Origin: Pseudomonas sp. St316
Lineage (GTDB): Bacteria > Pseudomonadota > Gammaproteobacteria > Pseudomonadales > Pseudomonadaceae
Assembly: GCF_018325905.1 (NCBI RefSeq)
Contig: NZ_AP021901.1
Span: forward strand, 682,001-746,000
DNA length: 64,000 nt
Direction of reading: 5' to 3'
The notes beneath the pieces were generated by a model that worked only from the letters and a program-made list of their open reading frames with translations, had not been told where the DNA came from and did no database searches. The position numbers and the translations under genes were made by a program. Shown one piece after another: positions 1-8,496 of the stretch (position 1 is the stretch's first letter; every line of letters begins with the position of its first letter).

Positions 1-720
1 GATAAAAACTCGGCGCGTGAGCCCCTGGCGGCGCGCTTTTATTCCCGGCGCCTGGCGGTGGCTCGCGGTCAGCATGCGGTCGAGCGCGTGCGTCAGTTGT
101 TCGCCCTGGCGCTGGGCTATGACTTGCCGCAAACCCAGGGCAGCTATGGCCTCGACATCGACCGATTGGTGGAATTGCCACGCCCTTACCCCTACGTGGT
201 GTTCCTGCACGGCACGACGTGGGAGTCCAAGCATTGGCCCGAACTTTACTGGCGCCAGCTCACTGAGCGCATGGGGCAGTTTGGCGTGGTGGTAAAACTG
301 CCGTGGGGCAACCCGGCCGAGAAGGCCCGGGCCGAACGCATCGCCAACGGGCTGCGCAATGCCTTGGTGCTGCCGAAGCTGAACCTCGGCGGGATGGGCA
401 AGGTGCTTGCCGGTGCCCAGGCCTGCGTGGCTGTGGACACCGGTCTCGGGCATCTGGCCGCGGCCCTGGACGTACCGACCATTTCGCTACTCGGCCCGAC
501 CAATCCGGTGCTGACCGGCGCCTACGGCAAGGGCCAGATTCACCTCGCCAGTGATTTCCCTTGCGCGCCGTGCATGCAGAAACAATGCACTTACCCGCCG
601 ACCGCCGAAGATGCCCGGCGGTTTGATCTGAAACGCGAGCAGCCCCTGTGCTTCACGCGTCTGAACCCCGAGCGTGTTGCCAGCCACCTGAGCACGTTAT
701 TGGCTGAGGAGCCGCGCTGA
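1..720 (+). CDS. waaC: Lipopolysaccharide heptosyltransferase I, 5'-truncated by window edge
   Basis: Frame 1 is open from the first base, so the start codon lies upstream and only the C-terminal 239 codons are present. The protein is a GT9-family heptosyltransferase that adds the first L-glycero-D-manno-heptose to Kdo of the inner LPS core, from ADP-heptose, at the inner membrane. The ADP-heptose-binding C-terminal half is intact: VDTGLGHLAAALDVPT followed by SLLGPTNP, the usual GT9 segment with conserved Asp and His. The stop TGA (718-720) overlaps the ATG of the next gene, so it is the first visible gene of a tightly coupled core operon. The following waaG and waaP match the conserved Pseudomonas order waaF-waaC-waaG-waaP. 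Confidence 0.93.
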   Translation, partial: DKNSAREPLAARFYSRRLAVARGQHAVERVRQLFALALGYDLPQTQGSYGLDIDRLVELPRPYPYVVFLHGTTWESKHWPELYWRQLTERMGQFGVVVKLPWGNPAEKARAERIANGLRNALVLPKLNLGGMGKVLAGAQACVAVDTGLGHLAAALDVPTISLLGPTNPVLTGAYGKGQIHLASDFPCAPCMQKQCTYPPTAEDARRFDLKREQPLCFTRLNPERVASHLSTLLAEEPR

Positions 721-1843
721 TGCAATTGGCTTTTGTCCTTTACAAGTACTTCCCCTTCGGTGGCCTGCAGCGTGACTTCATGCGCATCGCCCTGGAATGC
801 CAGCGACGCGGTCACCAGATCCGCGTCTACACGCTGATCTGGGAAGGTGACGTGCCCCCGGCTTCGAAGTGCTGGTAGCGCCGGTCAAGGCGCTGTTCAA
901 CCATCGCCGCAACGAGAAGCTCAGTGCGTGGATGGAGGCCGACCTGGCCAAGCGCCCGGTGGACCGTTTGATCGGCTTCAACAAGATGCCCGGCCTGGAC
1001 GTGTACTACGCCGCCGACGGCTGCTTCGAAGACAAGGCGCAGAACCTGCGCAATTCGCTGTACCGACGCTGGGGTCGCTACCGGCATTTCGCCGAATACG
1101 AGCGGGCCGTGTTCGCCAAGGACGCCAAGACTGACGTGTTGATGATCTCCGAAGTCCAGCAGCCACTGTTCATCAAGCACTACGGCACGCCGCTTGAGCG
1201 CTTTCACCTGCTGCCGCCGGGCATCGCCCAGGACCGCCGTCGGCCCGCCGACGCTGACGAGATCCGCGCGGCGTTCCGGGCTGAATTCGAGCTGGCCGCC
1301 GACGACCTGCTGCTGGTACAGATCGGTTCCGGGTTCAAGACCAAGGGCGTGGATCGCAGCCTCAAGGCCCTGGCCGCGCTGCCCGCCGAATTGAAAAAAC
1401 GCACCCGGCTGTTTGTAATCGGCCAGGACGACCCCAAAGTATTCCAATTGCAGAGCGCCGCGCTGGGGCTCGGTGACAACGTACGGTTCCTCAAGGGCCG
1501 CAGCGACATCCCGCGTTTCCTGCTGGGCGCCGACCTGTTGATCCATCCGGCGTACAACGAGAACACCGGCACCGTACTGCTCGAAGCGCTGGTGGCCGGG
1601 CTGCCGGTGCTGGTCAGTGCGGTGTGTGGGTACGCCCATTACATCGCCGAGGCCGACAGTGGCCTGGTGCTGGACGAGCCGTTCGAACAAGCGCAGCTCA
1701 CCGAGTACCTGGGTCGCATGTTGAACGATGCCGATGCCCGGGTGGCCTGGAGCCGCAACGGTCTGGCCTTCGCCGAGACGGCCGACCTCTACAGCATGCC
1801 GCAGCACGCGGCCGATGTGATATTGGCGGAGCACGCACAATGA
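720..1843 (+). pseudogene. waaG: LPS core glucosyltransferase I (WaaG), frameshifted
   Basis: GT4-family enzyme that adds a hexose to heptose II of the LPS core. From the ATG at 720 the reading MQLAFVLYKYFPFGGLQRDF is a normal WaaG N-terminus, but it stops at a TAG near residue 53. The rest of the protein continues to 1843 in a different frame, entered around 860. Adding one C to the CCCCC run at 855-859 restores a continuous product reading GDVPPGFEVLVAPVKALF. The C-terminal part holds a typical GT4 EX7E motif (E-NTGTVLL-E). Either this is a real loss-of-function deletion or a one-base assembly error. A GTG at 869 could start a truncated form, but it would lack the N-terminal Rossmann strand and acceptor site. 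The end overlaps waaP by ATGA. Confidence 0.9.
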
Positions 1844-2646
1844 AGTTGATGCTGGCCGAACCGTTCAAGAGCCTTTGGGCCGGGCGCGATGCGTTCGCCG
1901 AAGTCGAGGCGCTCAAGGGCGAGGTCTATCGTGAACTCGAAGCCCGGCGCACTTTGCGCACGGAGGTGGACGGCCGCGGTTTTTTCGTGAAGATCCACCG
2001 TGGCATCGGTTGGGGCGAGATCTTCAAGAACCTGTTCACCGCCAAGCTGCCGGTGCTCGGTGCAGGGCAGGAATGGAAAGCGATCCAGCGTTTGCAGGAA
2101 GTCGACGTGCCGACCATGACGGCTGTCGCCTACGGCGAGAAAGGCAGCAACCCGGCAGACCAGCACTCGTTCATCGTCACCGAAGAGCTGGCGCCGACCG
2201 TCAGCCTCGAAGACTTCAGCATCGACTGGGTCAAGCAGCCGCCACAACCGGCACTCAAGCGTGCGCTGATCGCCGAAGTGGCGCGCATGACCGGCATGAT
2301 GCACCGCGCCGGGGTCAATCATCGTGACTGCTACATCTGCCACTTCCTGCTGCACACCGACAAGCCGGTGACACCTGCCGATTTCAAGCTTTCGGTGATT
2401 GACCTACACCGTGCCCAGACCCGCCCGGCCATCACCACTCGCTGGCGCAACAAGGACCTGGCGGCGCTGTATTTCTCGGCGCTGGACATTGGCCTGACCC
2501 GCCGCGACAAGTTGCGTTTCCTCAAGGGCTATTTCCAGCAACCGCTGCGGCGGATCCTCGCCGAAGAGGCTGCGTTGCTGGCCTGGCTCGAAGGCAAGGC
2601 CAACAAGCTGTATGCCCGCAAGCAGCGGTACGGGGACGCGCTCTGA
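1840..2646 (+). CDS. waaP: LPS core heptose (I) kinase WaaP
   Basis: A 268-residue protein of the WaaP (RfaP) family, which phosphorylates heptose I of the inner core with ATP. The ATG at 1840 overlaps the waaG stop. A longer open frame upstream is only the shadow of waaG. Kinase-fold landmarks are present: Lys51 in FFVKIHRG for nucleotide binding, HRDCYICHFL with the catalytic Asp163, and VIDLHRAQ as the DFG-equivalent. Length and Asp position agree with the P. aeruginosa enzyme, where inner-core phosphates are needed for outer-membrane LPS. It heads a run of kinases translated with overlapping stop/start codons. Confidence 0.95.
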   Translation: MKLMLAEPFKSLWAGRDAFAEVEALKGEVYRELEARRTLRTEVDGRGFFVKIHRGIGWGEIFKNLFTAKLPVLGAGQEWKAIQRLQEVDVPTMTAVAYGEKGSNPADQHSFIVTEELAPTVSLEDFSIDWVKQPPQPALKRALIAEVARMTGMMHRAGVNHRDCYICHFLLHTDKPVTPADFKLSVIDLHRAQTRPAITTRWRNKDLAALYFSALDIGLTRRDKLRFLKGYFQQPLRRILAEEAALLAWLEGKANKLYARKQRYGDAL

Positions 2647-3380
2647 TGTCGGGGTGGAGCCTGGAGCCGGCCTACGCCGAGTTGGCGGAGGACTTTGGCA
2701 GCCTTGAGGCGGTGTTCGCGTTGCAAGGGGAACGTTTGACCCGTGATCCGTTGTCAGAGGTGATCCGGGTGCAGCGAAACGGCGTGAATTACTACGTCAA
2801 GCGCTACGTCGGGGCCGGCAAAGGCTTGCGGCGTTACCTGGGCAAACCGCGGGTCAAGTCCGAATGGCAGAACCTCAAGCGCTTCGCCAAATGGGGCATT
2901 CCCACCGCTGAGGTTGTAGGCTGGGGCTTGGAACGAAACGGCGCGACCTATGCCCGTGGCGCGCTGATCACCCGTGAACTGCCGCAAACCGAAGACCTCT
3001 CGGCCCTGGCCGACCGTCGCGATCCAAGATTGGCCGACCGCGGCTGGGTCGATAATGTGAGCCGGCAACTGGCCGACTACACGCGAACCATGCACGACCA
3101 CCGTTTCACCCATAACGACCTGAAGTGGCGCAACCTGTTGATTGATGACTGCGCGCGGCTGTTTCTGATCGACTGTCCAAACGGGGACTTCTGGCGTGGC
3201 TTCTGGCTCAAATACCGTATTACCAAGGATCTGGCGTGCCTGGATAAAGTGGCCAAATACCATTTGTCGGCCACGCAGCGCCTGCGTTTTTACCTGCAAT
3301 ATCGCCAGAGCGACCGGCTCGATGCGTGCGACAAGAAGCGCATCCGTCACGTGGTGAGATTTTTCGAGGGGCGTGAATGA
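2646..3380 (+). CDS. LPS core kinase, InaA/WaaP family (first accessory kinase)
   Basis: A 244-residue kinase-like protein starting at an ATG that overlaps the waaP stop by one base. It keeps the key residues of the family: Lys in YYVKRYVG, the catalytic segment HNDLKWRNLL and LIDCPNGD as the metal-binding Asp region. Position and size match the second kinase of the P. aeruginosa core operon (called WapP in that literature, from memory). The likely role is phosphorylation of heptose II or another core sugar. The substrate cannot be told from sequence. Confidence 0.86.
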   Translation: MSGWSLEPAYAELAEDFGSLEAVFALQGERLTRDPLSEVIRVQRNGVNYYVKRYVGAGKGLRRYLGKPRVKSEWQNLKRFAKWGIPTAEVVGWGLERNGATYARGALITRELPQTEDLSALADRRDPRLADRGWVDNVSRQLADYTRTMHDHRFTHNDLKWRNLLIDDCARLFLIDCPNGDFWRGFWLKYRITKDLACLDKVAKYHLSATQRLRFYLQYRQSDRLDACDKKRIRHVVRFFEGRE

Positions 3381-4129
3381 CTGATTTTCTGGCCGCTGAA
3401 GACCAGGCGTTGTTGCAACGTCATGGTTTGGACAGCTTCGAGGCCTTGTGGGCGCGGCAACTGGACGCGGTGGACGAACCCAACACTTCGGGTGACGGCT
3501 GGAGCAGCGTATTCCGGCTGGAGCTGGAGGGGCGGGGTTATTACCTCAAACGACAAAGCAATTACCTGACTCGAACCTTGTCCCACCCGTTTGGCGAGCC
3601 AAGTTTCTCCCGGGAGTTTCGCAACATCAGCCGTTACCGCCAACTGGGCATTCCGGCCCTGCAAGCGGTGTTCTATGGTCAGCGCAAGGTGAACGGCGAG
3701 TTGCGGGCGATCCTGCTGACCCGTGCCCTGGACGGCTGGGATGACCTGGATTCACTGGTGCAGCGCTGGTCGAGCCTGACGGCGGCGCAGCGCACCACCA
3801 TCCTCAACGCCTGCGGTCAGTTGGCGCGACGCCTGCACGGCATGCATCAGGTGCACGGTTGCTTCTATCCAAAACACATCTTCCTGCAAGCCACCGCCGA
3901 CGGTTATCAGGCGCAATTGATCGACCTGGAGAAGACTCGGCCGCTATTGTTCGGCCTGCGTGATCGGGTCAAGGACCTGGAGCCGTTGCTGCGGCGCGCC
4001 TTTGTCTGGAGTGATGCCGATGTGCGCCAGTTACTGTCCAGTTATCTGGACCAGCCGCTCGACAGTGGGCTGGTCGACCGCTGGATGACCCGTCTGAGCG
4101 CTCGGCGCAGCCACAAGGAAGCCCGTTGA
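3377..4129 (+). CDS. LPS kinase-family protein with altered catalytic loop
   Basis: A 250-residue InaA/WaaP-family protein that overlaps the previous gene by ATGA. It has the Lys (YYLKRQSN) and a DFG-like LIDLEKTR, but the catalytic loop reads HGCFYPKHIFL where its neighbours have HND or HRD. Cys therefore sits where the catalytic Asp is expected and His replaces the Asn. It may be a pseudokinase, or an enzyme using an unusual loop. In P. aeruginosa a kinase-like gene occupies the same place (WapQ-like, from memory). A structural or regulatory role in a kinase complex is possible. Confidence 0.83.
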   Translation: MTDFLAAEDQALLQRHGLDSFEALWARQLDAVDEPNTSGDGWSSVFRLELEGRGYYLKRQSNYLTRTLSHPFGEPSFSREFRNISRYRQLGIPALQAVFYGQRKVNGELRAILLTRALDGWDDLDSLVQRWSSLTAAQRTTILNACGQLARRLHGMHQVHGCFYPKHIFLQATADGYQAQLIDLEKTRPLLFGLRDRVKDLEPLLRRAFVWSDADVRQLLSSYLDQPLDSGLVDRWMTRLSARRSHKEAR

Positions 4130-5592
4130 TGCATTTGTCCGAATTGAAGAATGCCGGCCGCAGCCCCAGCCTGCCCATGAGTCTGGAACTGGCCGATGCC
4201 GCCGGCCCGGCAAAGTTGCAGCTGCTTTCGCTGTTGCGGGTGTTGCCGGGGCAACGTTACGTCGGTGCGGGCGTCTGGCGTGGCAGGCCGGTGTTGGCCA
4301 AATTATTGGTGGGCAGCAAGGCCGCCCGGCATTTCCAGCGGGAGCTGCAAGGCGTGCGCCTGCTGGCGGAGCAAGGGCTGACCACGCCGTTGTTGCTGGC
4401 CGATGGCCTGAAAGAGGGTGAAGGCGGCTGGTTGTTGTTCCAATTGCTCGAAGACGCCGAGAGCCTGGGGGATGCCTGGAAACAGGTCGAACACCTGCCA
4501 TTGCTGGCCGACGAACAGGCGGCGGTATTGGCCGAAGCCCTGGGCGCTATCGCGCAATTACACAGCAAAGGCCTGTGGCAGGAAGACCTGCACCTGGACA
4601 ATCTGCTGCGTCACGACGGCAAGCTCTACTTGATCGACGGCGCCGGCATCCGCGCTGAAACGCCAGGCCAACCGTTGTCGCGGCACAAAGTCCTGGAGAA
4701 CCTGGGGGTGTTTTTTGCCCAGCTTCCCAAAGCCCTCCAGCCTTTCAATGAAGAGCTGTTGGTGTATTACCTGCTGGGCAACGCCGAACACGCGCTGCCC
4801 ATGGAAGCGCTGCAAAAACAGATCGACAAGGTGCAAGCCTGGCGCCTGAAGGACTTCCTCGCGAAAGTCGGGCGCGAGTGCAGCTTGTTCAGCGTGCAGC
4901 GCGGGGCATTCGGCCTGCGGGCGATCCGTCGCGATGAAGAAACGGCCATGACGCCGGTGCTGGAGCAGGCCGATGCGTTGCTCGACCAGGGCCACCTGTA
5001 CAAGACCGGCGGCGCGGCCAGTGTCGGCAAGGTCGAGGTGAACGGTCGTACCTTGGTGATCAAGCGCTACAACATCAAGGACTTCGCCCATTGGCTCAAG
5101 CGCTTCTGGCGCCCGAGCCGCGCCTGGCATTCCTGGCGCGAAGGCCATCGCCTGGCCTTTCTCGGCATCGCCACGCCCAAGCCCCTGGCTCTGCTGGAAA
5201 AGCGTTTCCTGTGGCTGCGTCGCGGCGCTTACCTGGTCACCGAGCACCTGGCGGGGCCGGACATCATCGAGCGCTTCGGCCCTTACGTGCAAAATGGTGA
5301 TGCGCCCGAAGCCGAGTTGCTGGCATTGGATCGACTGTTCGCCGACCTGATCCGCGAGCGCATCAGCCACGGCGACTTCAAGGGCCACAACCTGTTCTGG
5401 CAGCACGACCGCTGGGCGCTGATCGACCTCGACTCCATGTGCCAACACCGCACCCACGCCAGCTTCGCCTCGGCCTACGCCCGGGATCGGGCGCGGTTCA
5501 TGCGCAATTGGCCCGAGGACAGTGCGTTGTATCGGGTGATTGATGGACGGTTGCCCAAAACAGTCGATAGCGCCTCGTCGAACCACCCATGA
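4129..5592 (+). CDS. Tandem-domain LPS kinase-like protein
   Basis: A 487-residue protein. I take the ATG at 4129, which overlaps the previous stop, rather than the TTG one codon earlier. Two kinase-like units are visible. The N-terminal half (about residues 1-280) has the loop EDLHLDNLLRHDGKLYLID. The C-terminal half (about 290-487) has VIKRYNIKDFAHW and HGDFKGHNLFWQHDRWALID. Both retain the Asp and Asn of the catalytic loop, although the first has Glu in place of His. It is the last gene of the overlapping kinase run; about 150 bases containing a terminator-like stem and a TATAAT box follow. Likely a core-sugar kinase; substrate unknown. Confidence 0.84.
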   Translation: MHLSELKNAGRSPSLPMSLELADAAGPAKLQLLSLLRVLPGQRYVGAGVWRGRPVLAKLLVGSKAARHFQRELQGVRLLAEQGLTTPLLLADGLKEGEGGWLLFQLLEDAESLGDAWKQVEHLPLLADEQAAVLAEALGAIAQLHSKGLWQEDLHLDNLLRHDGKLYLIDGAGIRAETPGQPLSRHKVLENLGVFFAQLPKALQPFNEELLVYYLLGNAEHALPMEALQKQIDKVQAWRLKDFLAKVGRECSLFSVQRGAFGLRAIRRDEETAMTPVLEQADALLDQGHLYKTGGAASVGKVEVNGRTLVIKRYNIKDFAHWLKRFWRPSRAWHSWREGHRLAFLGIATPKPLALLEKRFLWLRRGAYLVTEHLAGPDIIERFGPYVQNGDAPEAELLALDRLFADLIRERISHGDFKGHNLFWQHDRWALIDLDSMCQHRTHASFASAYARDRARFMRNWPEDSALYRVIDGRLPKTVDSASSNHP

Positions 5593-5620
5593 AACTGGAC
5601 AACGGCCCGCATTCACGGTT

Positions 5621-5640
5621 AGAGGTTTAAGGCCTCTTTT
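5621..5640 (+). terminator. Possible intrinsic terminator after the kinase operon
   Basis: AGAGG, a 7-base loop (TTTAAGG), CCTCT and then TTT: a short stem with a brief T run 28 bases after the last kinase stop. The stem is only 5 bp, so termination would be partial at best. Confidence 0.4.
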
Positions 5641-5644
5641 AAGC

Positions 5645-5650
5645 TATAAT
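5645..5650 (+). promoter_or_regulatory. Candidate -10 box for the carbamoyltransferase gene
   Basis: A perfect TATAAT about 95 bases before the GTG of the carbamoyltransferase gene, directly after the terminator-like stem. No good -35 hexamer lies 16-18 bases upstream (GAGGTT region), so this is a weak call. Confidence 0.35.
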
Positions 5651-5744
5651 CCCGCCCTTTAGCTGCCCCGTGCCCTGGGCGCGCGGCACATCCATTTTTC
5701 GAGGCGCTTGTCGCCCGTATGCAGACATAAGAGGCTAGACCCCT

Positions 5745-7493
5745 GTGGCATTGACGATTCTTGGCCTGTCCGGCGCCCTTAGCCATGATCCTTCCGCGGC
5801 GCTGTACATTGACGGCAAGCTGATCGCGGCGGCCGAGGAAGAGCGCTTCGTACGCGATAAGCATGCAAAGAACCGCATGCCCTACGAATCGGCGAAGTTC
5901 TGCCTGGAGCAGGCTGGCATCAAGCCTTCCGACGTCGATGTGGTGGCGATCCCCTTCGCCCCGATCAGCCTGTTCGGCGAGGCGCGCTGGCACTACGCCA
6001 AGCGTTACTGGTACGCCCCGGACCGGGCCCTCGACGCGATCCTGATGGGCAACCGTCGCTACAAGCGCTATCGCCGCAAGATCGTCTGGTGCCTGGAGCA
6101 ACTGGGCTTCGATCCGAAAAAGATCAAGATCGAGCCGGTCGAGCATCACCTGGCCCACGCTTCCAGCGCCTACCACTGCTCGGGCTTCCAGGAGAAAACC
6201 GCAATCCTGGGCATCGACGGCAAGGGCGAATACGCCACGACCTTCTTTGGCTACGGCGAAAACGGCAAGATCCACAAGATCAAGGAGTTCTTCGACCCGG
6301 ACTCCCTGGGCGGCCTGTATGGCGCGATCACCGAGTTCCTGGGCTTTGAAATGCTCGACGGTGAGTTCAAGGTCATGGGCATGGCGCCCTACGGCGATGC
6401 CACCAAGTACGATTTCTCGCGTCTGGCCTCTTTTGAAAATGGCGAGCTGGTGATCAACACCGACTACGCCAACGTGATCGGCCTGCGTCGTTATAAAGAG
6501 AAGGGCAAGGGTTTCTACTTCTCGCCGAAGCTGATCGAATGGCTCGGCCCGAAACGTGAAGGCGACATCGCCGACGAGCCGTACATTCACTACGCGGCGA
6601 GCATGCAAGCGTTGTTCGAGAAGCTCGCGCTGCAAATGATCGACCACTACCTGGGCGACGTGCTCAAGGAAACCGGCAAACTGGCTTTTGCCGGTGGCTG
6701 CGCGTTGAACGTCAAGCTGAACCAGAAAATCATCGCCCGTGACGACGTCAAGGAGCTGTTCGTGCAACCGGCTTCCGGCGATGCCGGTACGGCGGTCGGC
6801 GCGGCGGCCTATGTGTCCCACGCCCGTGGTGTGCCGGTCGAGAAGATGGAGCACGTCTACCTCGGCCCGGCCTACAGCAACGAAGACGTGATCGCCGCGT
6901 GCGCCCGTCATCCGAGCAAGCCTGCCTGGCGCAAGATCGACAACACCCCCGAGCGTATCGCCAAGATCATGGTCGACGGCAACCCGGTGGCCTGGTTCCA
7001 GGGCCGCATGGAGTTTGGCCCGCGTGCCTTGGGCGGCCGTTCGATCATCGGTTGCCCGAGCGCCAGCGGCGTGGCCAACCGCATCAACGAACAGATCAAG
7101 TTCCGCGAGCGCTGGAGGCCTTTCTGCCCGTCGATGCTCGACACCGTCGCGCCGCAGATGATCAAGGTCGATCACCCGGCACCGTTCATGACCTTCACCT
7201 TTGAAGTGGCCGAGGAATGGAAAACCCGCGTGCCGGAAGTCGTCCATGAAGACGGCACCTCCCGGGCCCAGGTGCTCAAGCGCGAATACAACCCGCGCTA
7301 CTACGACATGATGAAGGCCCTGGAAGTCCTGACCGGCAACGGCGTGTCGTTGAACACCTCGCTCAACCGTCGTGGCGAACCGATGATCTGCTCGCCGACC
7401 GATGCGCTGAACATGTTCTTTGGTTCCGACCTGCAGTACCTGATCATGGAAGACATTCTGGTGGTCAAAGACGGTGTGGATGCCTATGACTGA
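5745..7493 (+). CDS. LPS core O-carbamoyltransferase (NodU/CmcH family)
   Basis: A 582-residue carbamoyltransferase starting at GTG 5745 (ALTILGLSGALSHDPSAAL follows). The N-terminal half has the HxxHA-type metal/nucleotide motif EHHLAHASSAYHCSGF. The C-terminal YrdC-like half has FGPRALGGRSIIGCP, as in NodU, CmcH and TobZ. These enzymes use carbamoyl phosphate and ATP to carbamoylate a sugar hydroxyl. In P. aeruginosa the gene in this position (PA5005, WapO) is assigned to carbamoylation of heptose II O-7, and the same role is inferred here. Its end overlaps the next gene's start. It sits in the cytoplasm with the other core enzymes. Confidence 0.9.
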   Translation: MALTILGLSGALSHDPSAALYIDGKLIAAAEEERFVRDKHAKNRMPYESAKFCLEQAGIKPSDVDVVAIPFAPISLFGEARWHYAKRYWYAPDRALDAILMGNRRYKRYRRKIVWCLEQLGFDPKKIKIEPVEHHLAHASSAYHCSGFQEKTAILGIDGKGEYATTFFGYGENGKIHKIKEFFDPDSLGGLYGAITEFLGFEMLDGEFKVMGMAPYGDATKYDFSRLASFENGELVINTDYANVIGLRRYKEKGKGFYFSPKLIEWLGPKREGDIADEPYIHYAASMQALFEKLALQMIDHYLGDVLKETGKLAFAGGCALNVKLNQKIIARDDVKELFVQPASGDAGTAVGAAAYVSHARGVPVEKMEHVYLGPAYSNEDVIAACARHPSKPAWRKIDNTPERIAKIMVDGNPVAWFQGRMEFGPRALGGRSIIGCPSASGVANRINEQIKFRERWRPFCPSMLDTVAPQMIKVDHPAPFMTFTFEVAEEWKTRVPEVVHEDGTSRAQVLKREYNPRYYDMMKALEVLTGNGVSLNTSLNRRGEPMICSPTDALNMFFGSDLQYLIMEDILVVKDGVDAYD

Positions 7494-8391
7494 GGTGCTG
7501 ATCAGCGTAGTCATCCCTGCTTACAATTACGCTGGAACTCTGCCGCGCGCGGTAGATTCGGTGATGAAGCAGTTGGGTGATGTCCGCGCTGAACTGCTGG
7601 TGATAGATGATGGTTCTACTGACGCAACGCCGCAGGTGCTGCAGGCGTTGTCGACCAAGTACGCCGGACGGTTCCGGTTCCTACGTAAGCCTAACGGTGG
7701 GCTGTCATCCGTTCGCAATCGAGGCATAGAAGAAACCACTGGGGATTTTCTGATTTTTCTCGATGCCGACGACGAGATGGCGGACGACGCGCTGGCGGCT
7801 TTGAAGCGGCATATCGCCATGCATCCGGCAAGCCGGATGATCATCGGCGGGTACTGGTCCGTTTTCCCTGGCGGCAAGCGCAGCCTGCAGTGCGTCAAGC
7901 ATTTGCCGCCCACGGCGCGTCAGAAAATCCGTGGCTACCTGCTGGACAAGACGCTGCCGATTTCCAACGGTGCCTGCGCTATGCACCGGGATGTGTTCGG
8001 CCCCGGCACTTATCCCGAGCGCTTTCGTAACGTTGAAGATGTTCCCGTGTTTGCGCAGGTGTTGGCGCGCTTTCCCTGCACGGCTATCGATATGCCCCTC
8101 GCCTATATCCATAAACATGCCGACAGCATGCGCAACGACTTGGCCCAAAGTCTCGCCGCAGGTACGGATATTGTCGACGAAGTCTTTTCTCCTGAACGTA
8201 TGCCGGCGGACCTGCATGATTTGCGTCAGCCCTTTTTTGCGCAACGTTGCCTCTCATTGTTTCGCGACTGTTATGTGGGCGGTAGATATAAACTGGCCAG
8301 GCAGTTTTATTTGCAGGCGTTGCGAACGGATTGGCGCGCTGTCATGCGCTGGTCCTACACGCGAAAGGCAGCGCGGCTGCTTATCAAATAA
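7486..8391 (+). CDS. Glycosyltransferase family 2 (LPS core)
   Basis: About 301 residues. The ATG at 7486 (MTEVLISVVIPAYNYAG) is preferred; ATG 7480, two codons earlier, is equally open. GT-A fold signatures are clear: SVVIPAYN, VIDDGSTDATPQ, and the metal-binding FLDADDEM near residue 95. It overlaps the carbamoyltransferase end by a few bases and so is probably co-translated. It most likely adds an outer-core sugar. Codon use is somewhat less GC-biased than in the upstream kinases, as is usual for variable core genes. Donor and acceptor cannot be told. Confidence 0.88.
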   Translation: MTEVLISVVIPAYNYAGTLPRAVDSVMKQLGDVRAELLVIDDGSTDATPQVLQALSTKYAGRFRFLRKPNGGLSSVRNRGIEETTGDFLIFLDADDEMADDALAALKRHIAMHPASRMIIGGYWSVFPGGKRSLQCVKHLPPTARQKIRGYLLDKTLPISNGACAMHRDVFGPGTYPERFRNVEDVPVFAQVLARFPCTAIDMPLAYIHKHADSMRNDLAQSLAAGTDIVDEVFSPERMPADLHDLRQPFFAQRCLSLFRDCYVGGRYKLARQFYLQALRTDWRAVMRWSYTRKAARLLIK

Positions 8392-8496
8392 GTCGCATGT
8401 CCAAGCGCTAGACTGAATATCGAGCGTTGTCTTGTAGTGCCACAGCCCATGGACTGGATAGTCTGGCGTGATGTGGATTCAATTTTAAGGGGGGCA

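Noticed and set aside
869..1843. An intact 324-residue glycosyltransferase starting at GTG 869
   Set aside because: The frame begins mid-protein; the true WaaG N-terminus is present upstream in another frame, so this is the 3' part of a frameshifted gene.
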